A stretch of 36,928 nucleotides of DNA from positions 1-36,928 of the IMG/VR virus record IMGVR_UViG_3300042923_000970, one strand, 5' to 3'. Source of the stretch: a virus. The notes beneath the pieces are model-generated. The model ran no database searches and had not been told where the DNA came from. It saw only the letters and a list, made by a program, of their open reading frames with translations. Position 1 is the first letter of the stretch. The number at the start of each line of letters is the position of its first letter. Both the position numbers and the translations under genes were made by a program. Shown here one piece after another: positions 29,204 to 36,928 of this stretch.

Positions 29204-29788
29204 ATGAAGACTTATTCAGGCGTAAGTGATAAAACTCCTAAAAATTTGTTGCTAGGAACTGGATGTTTTTTTGTTGGGTTTGATGTAAATACTGACACAT
29301 ACGAATCAGCTAAAGCCAAGTTATTAGGTGCAACATCAGGTGGGGGGAAATTTGTTTTTAAACCTACCTTTCGACAACCCAAAGTCGACGGCTTAAAATC
29401 TCCGATGAAAGGTATGAAATTCCTTGAATCTTGGGAAGTTACAATGGGTGCAGGAATGTTGGAATTGAAAGAAGAAGTACTTAAAAATGCTTTGGCAGTA
29501 TGTAAGTGCACTACAACTACTATAAATACTAAAAATTACACAAAAATTGAGGGTTCTAATGTACTTGAGGACAGTATGTATTTAGATAACCTCACCTGGA
29601 TTGGCACTCTTTCAGGCTCAGATGAACCAGTTATAATTCAAGTGTTTAATGCACTTAATGAAGATGGTATATCGCTTGAACCCAAGGATTCTGATGATAT
29701 AGTTTGCGAATTAAATTTTGTTGGACACTCTACAACTGCAACTTTAGACAAACCACCATTCGCAATTTATTATCCAACAATAGCATAG
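29204..29788 (+). CDS. Major tail tube protein (194 aa)
   Basis: GTGAGG precedes the ATG. Starts TYSGVSDKTPKNLLLGTGCF, with the glycine-rich insert ATSGGGKFVFKPTFR, and is mostly beta as in siphovirus tube proteins. Its place directly before the frameshifted tail chaperones, and a terminator of its own, agree with the most abundant tail subunit. Confidence 0.8.
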   Translation: MKTYSGVSDKTPKNLLLGTGCFFVGFDVNTDTYESAKAKLLGATSGGGKFVFKPTFRQPKVDGLKSPMKGMKFLESWEVTMGAGMLELKEEVLKNALAVCKCTTTTINTKNYTKIEGSNVLEDSMYLDNLTWIGTLSGSDEPVIIQVFNALNEDGISLEPKDSDDIVCELNFVGHSTTATLDKPPFAIYYPTIA

Positions 29789-29792
29789 TATA

Positions 29793-29814
29793 GGGCTTTA
29801 GTTAGCCCTTTTTT
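29793..29814 (+). terminator. Terminator after the tail tube gene
   Basis: GGGCT (29793-29797) pairs with AGCCC (29804-29808), then six Ts. Confidence 0.82.
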
Positions 29815-29841
29815 AATTAATAGAGGAGTTGAATTTATATA

Positions 29842-30174
29842 ATGAAATTAAAAACAGAATTAATGTTTAAATTATTAAAATTAGTAAAGAAAATAGGTAT
29901 TTTACAAGATGTAAAAAGTCTATTTAAAAATGTAAGTACTAAGAATAAAGAAGAATTGGAATCATTACAAGAAGAAGTAGGTATGGATTTAATAATAAAA
30001 TTAATATCTAATTTAGATCAAGCAGAAAATGAATTTTATGATGTTATAGCATCTGTTAAAGAAATAGATGTAAAACAAGCAAAAGAATTAGAATTTGAAG
30101 AGACAATAGAAATTTTAAAAGCAATATTCGCTAGTGAGGTATTTAAGGGTTTTTTATCCTCACTCAGCAAGTAG
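29842..30174 (+). CDS. Tail assembly chaperone, short form (gpG-like, 110 aa)
   Basis: GAGGAG lies some 13 bases before the ATG. All-helical acidic protein (LLKLVKKIGILQDVKSLFKN, VKQAKELEFEETIEILKAIF). It sits between tail tube and tape measure, and codons 103-104 form a -1 slippery site. The short form ends normally at 30174. With the long form it coats the tape measure during tail assembly, as lambda gpG/gpGT do. Confidence 0.85.
   Translation: MKLKTELMFKLLKLVKKIGILQDVKSLFKNVSTKNKEELESLQEEVGMDLIIKLISNLDQAENEFYDVIASVKEIDVKQAKELEFEETIEILKAIFASEVFKGFLSSLSK
30147..30153 (+). other. Programmed -1 frameshift site
   Basis: G_GGT_TTT in the zero frame of the chaperone gene fits the X_XXY_YYZ rule exactly. 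A perfect 8-bp stem, CTCAGCAA (30163-30170) with TTGCTGAG (30198-30205), starts nine bases downstream as a stimulator. The -1 frame then stays open to 30464. Confidence 0.88.
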
Positions 30175-30464
30175 ACGAATATGAAGTATACGACTTATTG
30201 CTGAGCAGATACAACAATATAGAATACATAATGAATATGGATATTGAAGATGGATTAAATATTATAATTAAAGCATTTAAAAATGATACTAAGGATAAAT
30301 TGTACCAGATGTATGTTGTACATAGTGCCTTTATGGAAAAAGATAATTATATTAGTTTTGACCAGTATTATAATAATTGCACAAAGCAAGTTAAAAAAGA
30401 AAATAAAGAAGAAGTTTATAATAAAGTTAATAATATTTTGGAAGCAGTATGTAAAAAAGATTAA
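30147..30464 (+). CDS. Tail assembly chaperone extension (gpT-like, made by frameshift)
   Basis: The -1 frame continues GFFILTQQVDEYEVYDLLLS from the slippery site and gives about 105 further residues, for a fusion near 207 aa. Helical, with FDQYYNNCTKQVKKENKEEV near the end. A TTG at 30198 could be taken as a separate start, but it has no ribosome binding site and lies inside the stimulatory stem, so expression by frameshift is favoured. Confidence 0.82.
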   Translation, partial: GFFILTQQVDEYEVYDLLLSRYNNIEYIMNMDIEDGLNIIIKAFKNDTKDKLYQMYVVHSAFMEKDNYISFDQYYNNCTKQVKKENKEEVYNKVNNILEAVCKKD

Positions 30465-30507
30465 TTTGCATACTGCTTTATTTTTGAGGAGAGGAGGGGA
30501 TTAATAG

Positions 30508-32382
30508 ATGGAATTATTTCGTCTTTGGGGATCGATTTTTGTAAAAGATGAAGCTACCAAAGAGATTGATAAAATAGAGAGAAAGAGTGATGATGCTAGT
30601 AATAAGATGTCGAGTGCTTTTGGGAAACTAGGTAAGGCAATTATAACGGCTTTTAGCATAACAGCAATTTTAGCCTTTGGTAAAGGTATGGTTGAAACTA
30701 CTGCAAAAATACAAGCATTAGATAGCCAATTTACTCAAACATTTAAAGATAGTGGCACTAATGCAATGGAGTTAATTAATAAACAAGCTCAAGATCAGAA
30801 TATCCACGTGGATCGCTTACGTGGAACATGGTCTAGTTTTTATTCTACTTTTAAGGGAAATGGCGCAGACGCAAATAAAAGTTTAGAATTAACGTCAAAA
30901 TACATGCAGTTGGCAGGGGATGGAGCTGCTTATTATGATACTTCATTAGAAGACATGACGAGTAGGCTTAAATCAATCACTATGGGTAATTATGAAGCTG
31001 GAGATGCTATAGGTATAAATATTAATGCAACAAAACTTGATACTATTGCCAAGGAAAAATATGGTAAGAAGTTGCAAGAGTTAACTGATACTGAAAAAGA
31101 ATATTTAATCTTGAATGTGGCTGAAAAGATATATGAGCAAAGTGGGGCTATGGGTCAAGGAGCAAGAGAAGCTAATAATTTAAGCAATGTTACAGCTAAT
31201 TTAAAAGCCACGTGGGAAAGAGTTTTGGCTACTTTTGGATCTCCTATATTAGGTGGGGTAGTAACAGTAATTCAAAATTTAACTAATGGAATCATAAATT
31301 TTGCAACAATGGTGCAACAAAATCAAAGTGTTTTTACTGCTTTAGGAGTCCTTTTAGGTGCTTTGGCAATTGCTATAGGTGCATATAATATTGCTTTAAA
31401 TTGGGCTACTATTTCAACTACCATAGCCACTACAGCAACTTCGGCTTTTGCTTCGATGTTAGCGTTTATTACAAGTCCAATAGCACTCGTAGTGCTTGGT
31501 ACTGGTGCATTGATAGCGATATTTATATTGCTATGGGATAAGTGTGAGGGTTTTAGAAATTTCTTTATATCAATGTGGGAGAATATTAAGACTGTATTTT
31601 CTCAAGTTTTAGAGGGATACATAATACCATTCATTCAAACACAATTAGTTCCTATATTCCAAAAGGCATTTGCTACAATAGGAGACGTTGTTAAAGGTTC
31701 ATTTGATGTTATAAAATGGGCTTGGGATAATATTTTAAGTCCTTTATTTAATGGTGCAATATTACCTTTTATTCAAAATGTTTTACTACCAATTTGGAGC
31801 GTTATTTTTAGTGGAATTAGTGGAGCAGTAGATTCAGCATTTAATACAATTAAAGATTTATGGAATAATTCGTTAAAACCTATCTTTAACGGAATTTTAG
31901 ACTTTATATCTGGTGTTTTCACTGGTAATTGGCGTAAGGCTTGGGAAGGCATTAAGTCAATATTTGGTGGTGTTTTTGAGGGTATGAAGACTCTCTTTAA
32001 AGCACCTATTAACTTTATAATTAGTGGTTTAAATGGATTTATCAAAGGAATAAACAGAATTAAAATTCCTGATTGGGTTCCTTCGGTCGGTGGAAAGGGT
32101 ATAAATATACCACAAATACCTATGCTTGCGAATGGTGGGAGTTTAGTAGATGGTGATGCAATCGTTGGTGAAGCAGGAGCAGAGTTATTAAGAGTTCGTA
32201 ATGGTAAAACAACAGTAACTCCATTAACTAATTCTGAGAAACAACAAGGGAATGCAGCTCAAAGAAAAATAATTGAAATACCATTAAATTTTGATGGAAG
32301 AGAACTAGCAAGATTAATAGTTGATCCTATTAGCGAGGAATTAGCATGGAAAAATAATAAATCAAATTTTATGGTTGATTAG
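30508..32382 (+). CDS. Tape measure protein (624 aa)
   Basis: GAGGAGAGGAGGGG precedes the ATG. N-terminal helical region, then MVETTAKIQALDSQFTQTFK and long hydrophobic stretches (about 265-345, including LGVLLGALAIAIGAYNIALN). Repeated W-containing helices follow (WENIKTVF, WDNILSPLFN, WNNSLKPIFN), then GGSLVDGDAIVGEAGAELLR near the end. This is typical of siphovirus tape measures, which set tail length. At 624 aa a short tail, very roughly 90-95 nm at 1.5 A per residue, is expected. No lysozyme or peptidase domain seen. Confidence 0.92.
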   Translation: MELFRLWGSIFVKDEATKEIDKIERKSDDASNKMSSAFGKLGKAIITAFSITAILAFGKGMVETTAKIQALDSQFTQTFKDSGTNAMELINKQAQDQNIHVDRLRGTWSSFYSTFKGNGADANKSLELTSKYMQLAGDGAAYYDTSLEDMTSRLKSITMGNYEAGDAIGININATKLDTIAKEKYGKKLQELTDTEKEYLILNVAEKIYEQSGAMGQGAREANNLSNVTANLKATWERVLATFGSPILGGVVTVIQNLTNGIINFATMVQQNQSVFTALGVLLGALAIAIGAYNIALNWATISTTIATTATSAFASMLAFITSPIALVVLGTGALIAIFILLWDKCEGFRNFFISMWENIKTVFSQVLEGYIIPFIQTQLVPIFQKAFATIGDVVKGSFDVIKWAWDNILSPLFNGAILPFIQNVLLPIWSVIFSGISGAVDSAFNTIKDLWNNSLKPIFNGILDFISGVFTGNWRKAWEGIKSIFGGVFEGMKTLFKAPINFIISGLNGFIKGINRIKIPDWVPSVGGKGINIPQIPMLANGGSLVDGDAIVGEAGAELLRVRNGKTTVTPLTNSEKQQGNAAQRKIIEIPLNFDGRELARLIVDPISEELAWKNNKSNFMVD

Positions 32383-32394
32383 GAGGTGCAGCAA

Positions 32395-33114
32395 TTGATA
32401 AGTTTTAATTTTAAAAATAATAGTGGAATCGAATATAATTCTCTTGATGATTTCGGAATATATTTATCTGAAAGACCTGCACTTCCTAGACCTAACAGAA
32501 AATTTAGATATACAGAGGTTGAGGGCAGAAAAAACGGTGCTTTAACCGAAGATTTAAACACTTATGATGATATAGAAATAAAATTATCGTGTTTTATGCT
32601 AAATACTGATATATCGAACAATATACTAGATAATTTAAATATTTGGCTTAATGGAGAGGGTGGAATATTAACATTCTCTTTTTTATTTGATAAATATTAT
32701 AAAGTTAAAGAAGTAAAAGGCTATCAAATAAAGGAAAGTAGCGGTATTTTAGGAGAATTTGAAATTTCTTTTTTATGTGAACCTTTTAGATATTTAAATA
32801 ATGGTCAAGACAATGTAACTATTATATCTCCCACCACAATCTATAATCAAGGCACATATAAAAGTAAGCCTGAATTAAAGATTTATGGTTCAGGTAATGT
32901 AGTTATAACCATTAATAATGAAGCTTTTATTATTAATAATCTTGACGAGTATATAATTGTCGATACTGAGTTAATGGATTGTTATAAAAATACTCAATTT
33001 TTAAATGATAATATGATCGGAAATTTTCCAGAGTTTGAAATAGGAGAAAATACGATTTCGTGGAGTGGTAATATAAATAAAATTGAAATAAATGGACGTT
33101 GGTGTTTTTTGTAA
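32395..33114 (+). CDS. Distal tail protein (Dit, ~239 aa)
   Basis: TTG 32395 lies eight bases after GGAGG; the GTG at 32386 is part of that site. SFNFKNNSGIEYNSLDDFGI, RYTEVEGRKNGALTEDLNTY and YKVKEVKGYQIKESS fit Dit proteins, whose N-terminal domain forms the hexameric hub at the tail tip. The C-terminal half (from about residue 140) is a beta galectin-like domain (PELKIYGSGNVVITINNEAF). Confidence 0.87.
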   Translation: MISFNFKNNSGIEYNSLDDFGIYLSERPALPRPNRKFRYTEVEGRKNGALTEDLNTYDDIEIKLSCFMLNTDISNNILDNLNIWLNGEGGILTFSFLFDKYYKVKEVKGYQIKESSGILGEFEISFLCEPFRYLNNGQDNVTIISPTTIYNQGTYKSKPELKIYGSGNVVITINNEAFIINNLDEYIIVDTELMDCYKNTQFLNDNMIGNFPEFEIGENTISWSGNINKIEINGRWCFL

Positions 33115-33160
33115 ATATTGCGTCCATTTATTTTTGAATATTAAACAAGAGGTGATAGCA

Positions 33161-34993
33161 TTGCAGATAACGAAAAAAATTATTTTGGATATAGATAAAA
33201 ACATTTATACAAAAATAGATGCAAAACAAAACGATGTAAATAGTAGATTCATAGAAATTACACTAATTAATAATGGACTACCTTTAAATTTAACAGGTAA
33301 TACGGTTAAAATATTTGCTATTAAGTCTGACAACACAATCATTTTTAATAATGTAGAAATAATTGATTATTCATTAGGCAGGATAAAAGTAGAATTAACA
33401 AGTCAAGCTCTTGCAGTAATAGGTAATTTAGAATGCGAATTAGTAGTATATGGATTAAATTCAAGTATTTTAAGTTCCAAAGCATTTATTATTAATGTTA
33501 TTAAAAGCATAAGAAATGATGAGGCCGTGGAGAGTGCAGATGAATTTACTGCCTTAACAAATGCTTTAAATACTGTGCAACAATATGATAGTAAAATTAT
33601 TAATTTAGAAGAAGTAACAGGGGAACATAATACTGATATACAAGGGCTGGAAGAACAATCACAACAACTTTCCGATAAAATTGGAGATTTAGTTGAAGAT
33701 ATAGAAAATAATGAGATACTTCTAAATGAAGTTGAACAATCAACAAAACCTTACAATAGCGACAAAGAAGTTGTATTTGGAAAAGAATACTTATCTACTA
33801 TACATAAAGCAATAATGAATACTATTCCATTTACAACGGTTATTTCTGGTGATAGTACTACTGAAAATTTAACTGTAGTAGATAAATATAAAGTTCATAA
33901 TATTTTAAAATCATTATTTGATATTAATGGATTACCCTTTACAACAGTATTAAATCATGGGCATAGTGGACAAGGTACATTTCAATGGAGTCAAAGTTAT
34001 GTAAATGATGATATAGCTTCTAATCCTAAATTATTAATCTTACGTTGGGGCTTAAATGACCCTGCAGGTGGAGCAAGCATTGCTGATACTGAATTCGCAC
34101 TAAGAGATGGTTTGACTAAATTTAGAAATGCGAAACCTTATAACCAATGTTCTATTATACTTATGACACCCAACTCAACAAATAATGATGCAAATGGAAG
34201 GGGTCAAGCGTGGCATAAAGCTATAAATTCTATGTTTAGAAAAGTTGCTAGAGATTTTCAATGTTGCTTTATAGATACATATGCACTATTGCAAGATAGT
34301 TTTAGTTCTATAGCTAGTGAATATATGGATAATGTTGCAGGAGTTCATGTTCACCCTCAAGATGTAATGAATATAGGAATCATATCTAAATTATTTGATG
34401 TGATAGTTCCGAATGCATTACACATGAGCAGTACAAATAATTTTATAAATGACACTTACATTGGCTTGTTAAGTGCAAATGGATTACCTAGTTTTTTCAA
34501 TAGAGGATTAAGTATCTATAAAGCAGATACAAACTTTCCTTATCCTAATAGTCCCGTGTATACAATAAAATCTATGGATGATGTTGCAATGCAAATAAAC
34601 TATTCTCTTGACAAATCAAAATATGCAATGAGGACAGGACAGCAAAGTACAAATCTATGGAGTAAATGGATATATGTTGGTGGTTCACCTGCTACTAATC
34701 TAACTCTAATAAATGGTTGGTTAAGCTTTGGAGCTCCAGGTAAGATACCAAAATACTGGGTTAATTCTGATAATGAGCTATGCCTTGAAGGATTAGTTAA
34801 ATCTGGCACTATAGGAACATCTATAGCTACTTTACCTGCATCAGTATCCCCTTTAGGAAATGAATATTTTAGAATAGGGACATCGACAGGTTCGGCTATG
34901 ATAGTTGTACAAGGAGACGGAAATATCATTTGTCAAAGTGCAAGTGATAATGCTTGGATTTCTTTATCCGGCATTAGGTGTAGATTGGATTAA
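33161..34993 (+). CDS. Baseplate upper protein (BppU-like) with SGNH esterase domain (610 aa)
   Basis: TTG 33161 after AGAGGTGATAG. Residues 1-120 match the BppU baseplate domain (RFIEITLINNGLPLNLTGNT), then a coiled coil (about 140-190). The SGNH/GDSL hydrolase has GDST with nucleophile S232, the GHSGQG block (267-272), GLND (297-300) and VAGVHVHP with the catalytic histidine (396 or 398). These enzymes deacetylate surface glycans, so it probably trims host wall polymers during adsorption. A C-terminal beta region (about 420-610) includes the phage-tail pattern WSKWIYVGG and is the likely receptor-binding part. Confidence 0.88.
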   Translation: MQITKKIILDIDKNIYTKIDAKQNDVNSRFIEITLINNGLPLNLTGNTVKIFAIKSDNTIIFNNVEIIDYSLGRIKVELTSQALAVIGNLECELVVYGLNSSILSSKAFIINVIKSIRNDEAVESADEFTALTNALNTVQQYDSKIINLEEVTGEHNTDIQGLEEQSQQLSDKIGDLVEDIENNEILLNEVEQSTKPYNSDKEVVFGKEYLSTIHKAIMNTIPFTTVISGDSTTENLTVVDKYKVHNILKSLFDINGLPFTTVLNHGHSGQGTFQWSQSYVNDDIASNPKLLILRWGLNDPAGGASIADTEFALRDGLTKFRNAKPYNQCSIILMTPNSTNNDANGRGQAWHKAINSMFRKVARDFQCCFIDTYALLQDSFSSIASEYMDNVAGVHVHPQDVMNIGIISKLFDVIVPNALHMSSTNNFINDTYIGLLSANGLPSFFNRGLSIYKADTNFPYPNSPVYTIKSMDDVAMQINYSLDKSKYAMRTGQQSTNLWSKWIYVGGSPATNLTLINGWLSFGAPGKIPKYWVNSDNELCLEGLVKSGTIGTSIATLPASVSPLGNEYFRIGTSTGSAMIVVQGDGNIICQSASDNAWISLSGIRCRLD

Positions 34994-35145
34994 TATATTA
35001 AAATGCATATTTTATGCTACAATATTTTCTATATATTGTGGTTTTTTTTTAAGATACAATATGCAGTTTGTAAGAGGTACAGATTTGTACCTCTTTTTGT
35101 ATTTTTTTGAAATGAATAAATCGAACTGAAAGGAGGTTATAAGTA
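34994..35145. other. Spacer with terminator between tail genes
   Basis: About 150 bases without a gene. They hold an inverted AT-rich element (ATATTTTCTATATATTGTGG) and the strong terminator at 35073-35098. Confidence 0.5.
35073..35099 (+). terminator. Strong intrinsic terminator
   Basis: AGAGGTAC (35073-35080) pairs perfectly with GTACCTCT (35087-35094), then TTTTTG. Confidence 0.9.
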
Positions 35146-36801
35146 ATGATTGTTTTATATAATTCAAAAGAAACTGACTTTACTCATAATGGTATTTGTG
35201 TACTGGATAATATTATAAAGTATTGTAAAATAACTGAAGTTTTAAATGGAGAATATTTTTTAGATATAGAAGTCATTAAAGATGAACAAGAAAAATATAA
35301 AAATATAACTGAATTTTGTATCATCAAAGCAGATGACCAATTATTTAGATTATATAACAAGACTAATTTGCAAGATAAAGGATTATATGTAAGAGCTGAG
35401 TTGTATCATATATCATCAGATATCGATACAGATTTTATAGAAGACAATAGGGCAGAAAATACAACTGTAGATATTGCTTTAAAAAAGGTTGTGGTCGATC
35501 CAAGATTTACTGTAGTAGCAACTGACATCACTAATACAAATACTGCTTACTTTGTAAAAGATAAACCAGTTTCATCAATATTTAAAACAATAATTCCTAG
35601 ATGGGGTGGAGAATTATATAGAGATAATTTCAATATAGGATTATTTTCCAGGGTAGGCTCTGATACAGGTTTAAGTATTGAGTACGCTAAAAATATTATA
35701 GGTTTTGAACAAAATTTAGATTATACACAAATGATCACAAGGATGATGCCCACCGGAAAAGATGGAATAGATATATCGTTATTTAATAATGGTTCTAAAT
35801 GGTTGACAAGTCCTAGGGTAAATGAGTATTTTAAAATATTTTCAAATGAAATTAAATTTAGTAATATTGAAGATTCATCACAATTAAAAACTACAGCTGA
35901 ATCACTTTGGGGAACAATAGATTTACCAAAAATTAATTATAAGATTAATTTTATGCAACTTGAAAGAACAGAGCAATATAAAAATATTCCTGCATATGCT
36001 CAATTACATGGTTTAAAAATAGGGGATAGTGTGATAATTAAGCATAAAATTTTTAATGTAAATCTTACTGCCAGAGTAATAAAAATTGTAAAAGATGTAT
36101 TAACTGGAAAGCTTTTAGAGATAGAGTTGGGTGAATTTAGAGATAATATTTTAAAGTCTTTTAATACAATTAATAGTAAAGTGGAAAATGTATCAGAGGA
36201 TTTATCAAATACTAAAGTTGCGATACAAGAAACTGTTAATGGCCTACAGATTGAAGTTAGTGGAAAAATAGACGAAGAAGATTGTAAAAGCATTATAAGT
36301 CAAAGTCCAGATGAAATAAGGTTAGGATTAAATAATACACATTATAGTTTTACAGAGGATAGTTTTAACATTGGAAGCAATGTAAATGGAGATGTAGCGG
36401 AACACACACCTGTATACTCTAAATGGAAACATTCTGATGGTAGTTATAGTAAGATAAGTGCTGATGGAATACAAAGACACGTAGGCACTACAGATAAGAA
36501 TTATCATTATTTGATGAAAGCTGGAGAAGGCACAACTTATCCTAATGATGATAGGTTTGTTACCGTTCAATTACCGGAGGAATTTAAAGGGAAAAACTTT
36601 GAAATTTCAGTCAGTATGCAGAGAATAATTCCTAATGCTACAAATAATTTAATTAAATATTTTGAGTGTAGTTTATATAGTAAGGATGTTGCAAATGGTA
36701 GGTTTACTGTTTATGGTTCATGTGATTATACTACTACAACTAATGTAACAGGTCTTACTAGTAAAGGCTGGATAGATTTTGCTTACGTTGCAATTGCATA
36801 A
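35146..36801 (+). CDS. Tail-associated protein (Tal, prophage tail endopeptidase family, 551 aa)
   Basis: AAAGGAGG precedes the ATG. The N-terminal 340 residues (IVLYNSKETDFTHNGICVLD, KITEVLNGEYFLDIEVIKDE, FCIIKADDQLFRLYN, IGFEQNLDYTQMITRMMPTG, LHGLKIGDSVII) are the gp27-like hub of the Prophage_tail/Tal family. A coiled coil (about 345-370, INSKVENVSEDLSNTKVAIQ) and a C-terminal beta region follow. The C-terminus has no recognised peptidase motif, so cleavage activity is uncertain. It lies after, not before, the BppU/esterase gene. Confidence 0.85.
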   Translation: MIVLYNSKETDFTHNGICVLDNIIKYCKITEVLNGEYFLDIEVIKDEQEKYKNITEFCIIKADDQLFRLYNKTNLQDKGLYVRAELYHISSDIDTDFIEDNRAENTTVDIALKKVVVDPRFTVVATDITNTNTAYFVKDKPVSSIFKTIIPRWGGELYRDNFNIGLFSRVGSDTGLSIEYAKNIIGFEQNLDYTQMITRMMPTGKDGIDISLFNNGSKWLTSPRVNEYFKIFSNEIKFSNIEDSSQLKTTAESLWGTIDLPKINYKINFMQLERTEQYKNIPAYAQLHGLKIGDSVIIKHKIFNVNLTARVIKIVKDVLTGKLLEIELGEFRDNILKSFNTINSKVENVSEDLSNTKVAIQETVNGLQIEVSGKIDEEDCKSIISQSPDEIRLGLNNTHYSFTEDSFNIGSNVNGDVAEHTPVYSKWKHSDGSYSKISADGIQRHVGTTDKNYHYLMKAGEGTTYPNDDRFVTVQLPEEFKGKNFEISVSMQRIIPNATNNLIKYFECSLYSKDVANGRFTVYGSCDYTTTTNVTGLTSKGWIDFAYVAIA

Positions 36802-36823
36802 TACAGGTTTAGTTTTTTGCAAT

Positions 36824-36850
36824 AGTATCTCAATAATGAGGTGCTTTTAT
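36824..36850 (+). terminator. Intrinsic terminator
   Basis: AGTATCTC (36824-36831) pairs with GAGGTGCT (36838-36845) with two G-U pairs, then TTTTATTATT. Confidence 0.65.
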
Positions 36851-36870
36851 TATTTTTTGGAGGTGATAGA

Positions 36871-36928
36871 TTGGACGGGACAATGCAGGAAATTTTAGAA
36901 CGAATTGTGAGAATTGAAACAAAAATTG
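36871..36928 (+). CDS. XhlA/hemolysin-like protein, N-terminal fragment
   Basis: TTG 36871 after GGAGGTGATAGA. The visible residues, MDGTMQEILERIVRIETKI, match the start of XhlA-family proteins, small membrane-anchored proteins beside holin and endolysin genes. The gene runs past the right edge and marks the start of the lysis region. Confidence 0.8.
   Translation, partial: MDGTMQEILERIVRIETKI

Noticed and set aside
30283-30504. 73-codon plus-strand frame in the chaperone extension
   Set aside because: It is out of frame with the frameshift product, isoleucine-rich and without a ribosome binding site; the gpT-like frame explains the region.
34905-35129. 74-codon plus-strand reading frame at the end of the esterase gene
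   Set aside because: It overlaps the esterase gene in another frame, runs through the strong terminator at 35073 and has no ribosome binding site.
1-36928. Transposons, tRNA genes, diversity-generating retroelement, integrase with attachment site
   Set aside because: No transposase, reverse transcriptase, tyrosine or large serine integrase, or tRNA cloverleaf was seen on either strand.

Overview
The window is very AT-rich (roughly 30% GC by eye), uses strong GGAGG-type ribosome binding sites and many TTG starts, and carries a Spo0E-like phosphatase and a YjcQ-family gene. Together these point to a spore-forming low-GC Firmicute, most likely Clostridium or a close relative. It is dominated by one siphovirus genome. 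No tyrosine or large serine integrase is present, while an FtsK-like translocase, a replication-relaxation protein, a repressor with operators, a ParB remnant and an iteron-like region are. I read this as a temperate phage, possibly maintained as a circular phage-plasmid; that last point is inference.

Layout. 0-2.6 kb: accessory block with the start of a histidine phosphatase (minus strand, cut by the window edge), four tiny genes including three membrane proteins, then small plus-strand genes ending in an XRE regulator. 2.7-5.2 kb: five-gene cassette of two short membrane peptides, FtsK/SpoIIIE-like ATPase, replication-relaxation protein and a membrane protein. 5.2-8.5 kb: stand-alone DUF262 protein, two decayed genes (a frameshifted small phage gene and a ParB fragment) and a minus-strand two-gene unit with its own promoter and terminator. 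8.8-9.7 kb: minus-strand repressor facing a consensus promoter with repeated operators, then two small early genes.

9.7-11.25 kb is nearly gene-free and is the oddest part. It holds a 13-bp perfect inverted repeat, decayed copies of a zinc-ribbon gene end, six copies of a TTGATAT-centred repeat in both orientations, and a very long terminator-like hairpin. After it come a small conserved gene and a 601-aa SF2 helicase-like protein. Three or four more repeat copies and a multi-hairpin candidate RNA follow the helicase, and then an HNH-AP2 endonuclease. This looks like a replication or control locus.

14.7-20.7 kb: many small genes, most followed by their own hairpin terminator, including a Spo0E-like protein, YjcQ, a HEPN-like protein, a two-TM protein and a zinc-binding protein. 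20.7-36.9 kb: late module in the order small terminase, serine recombinase (preceded by a consensus promoter), large terminase (apparently starting at AUA), portal, head protein, scaffold, capsid, four connector/completion proteins, tail tube, tail chaperones joined by a canonical -1 frameshift, tape measure, Dit, BppU-like protein with an SGNH esterase, Tal-like protein, and the start of an XhlA-like gene. Lysis genes presumably lie beyond the right edge.

Functional names rest on motifs read by eye; no database search was possible.
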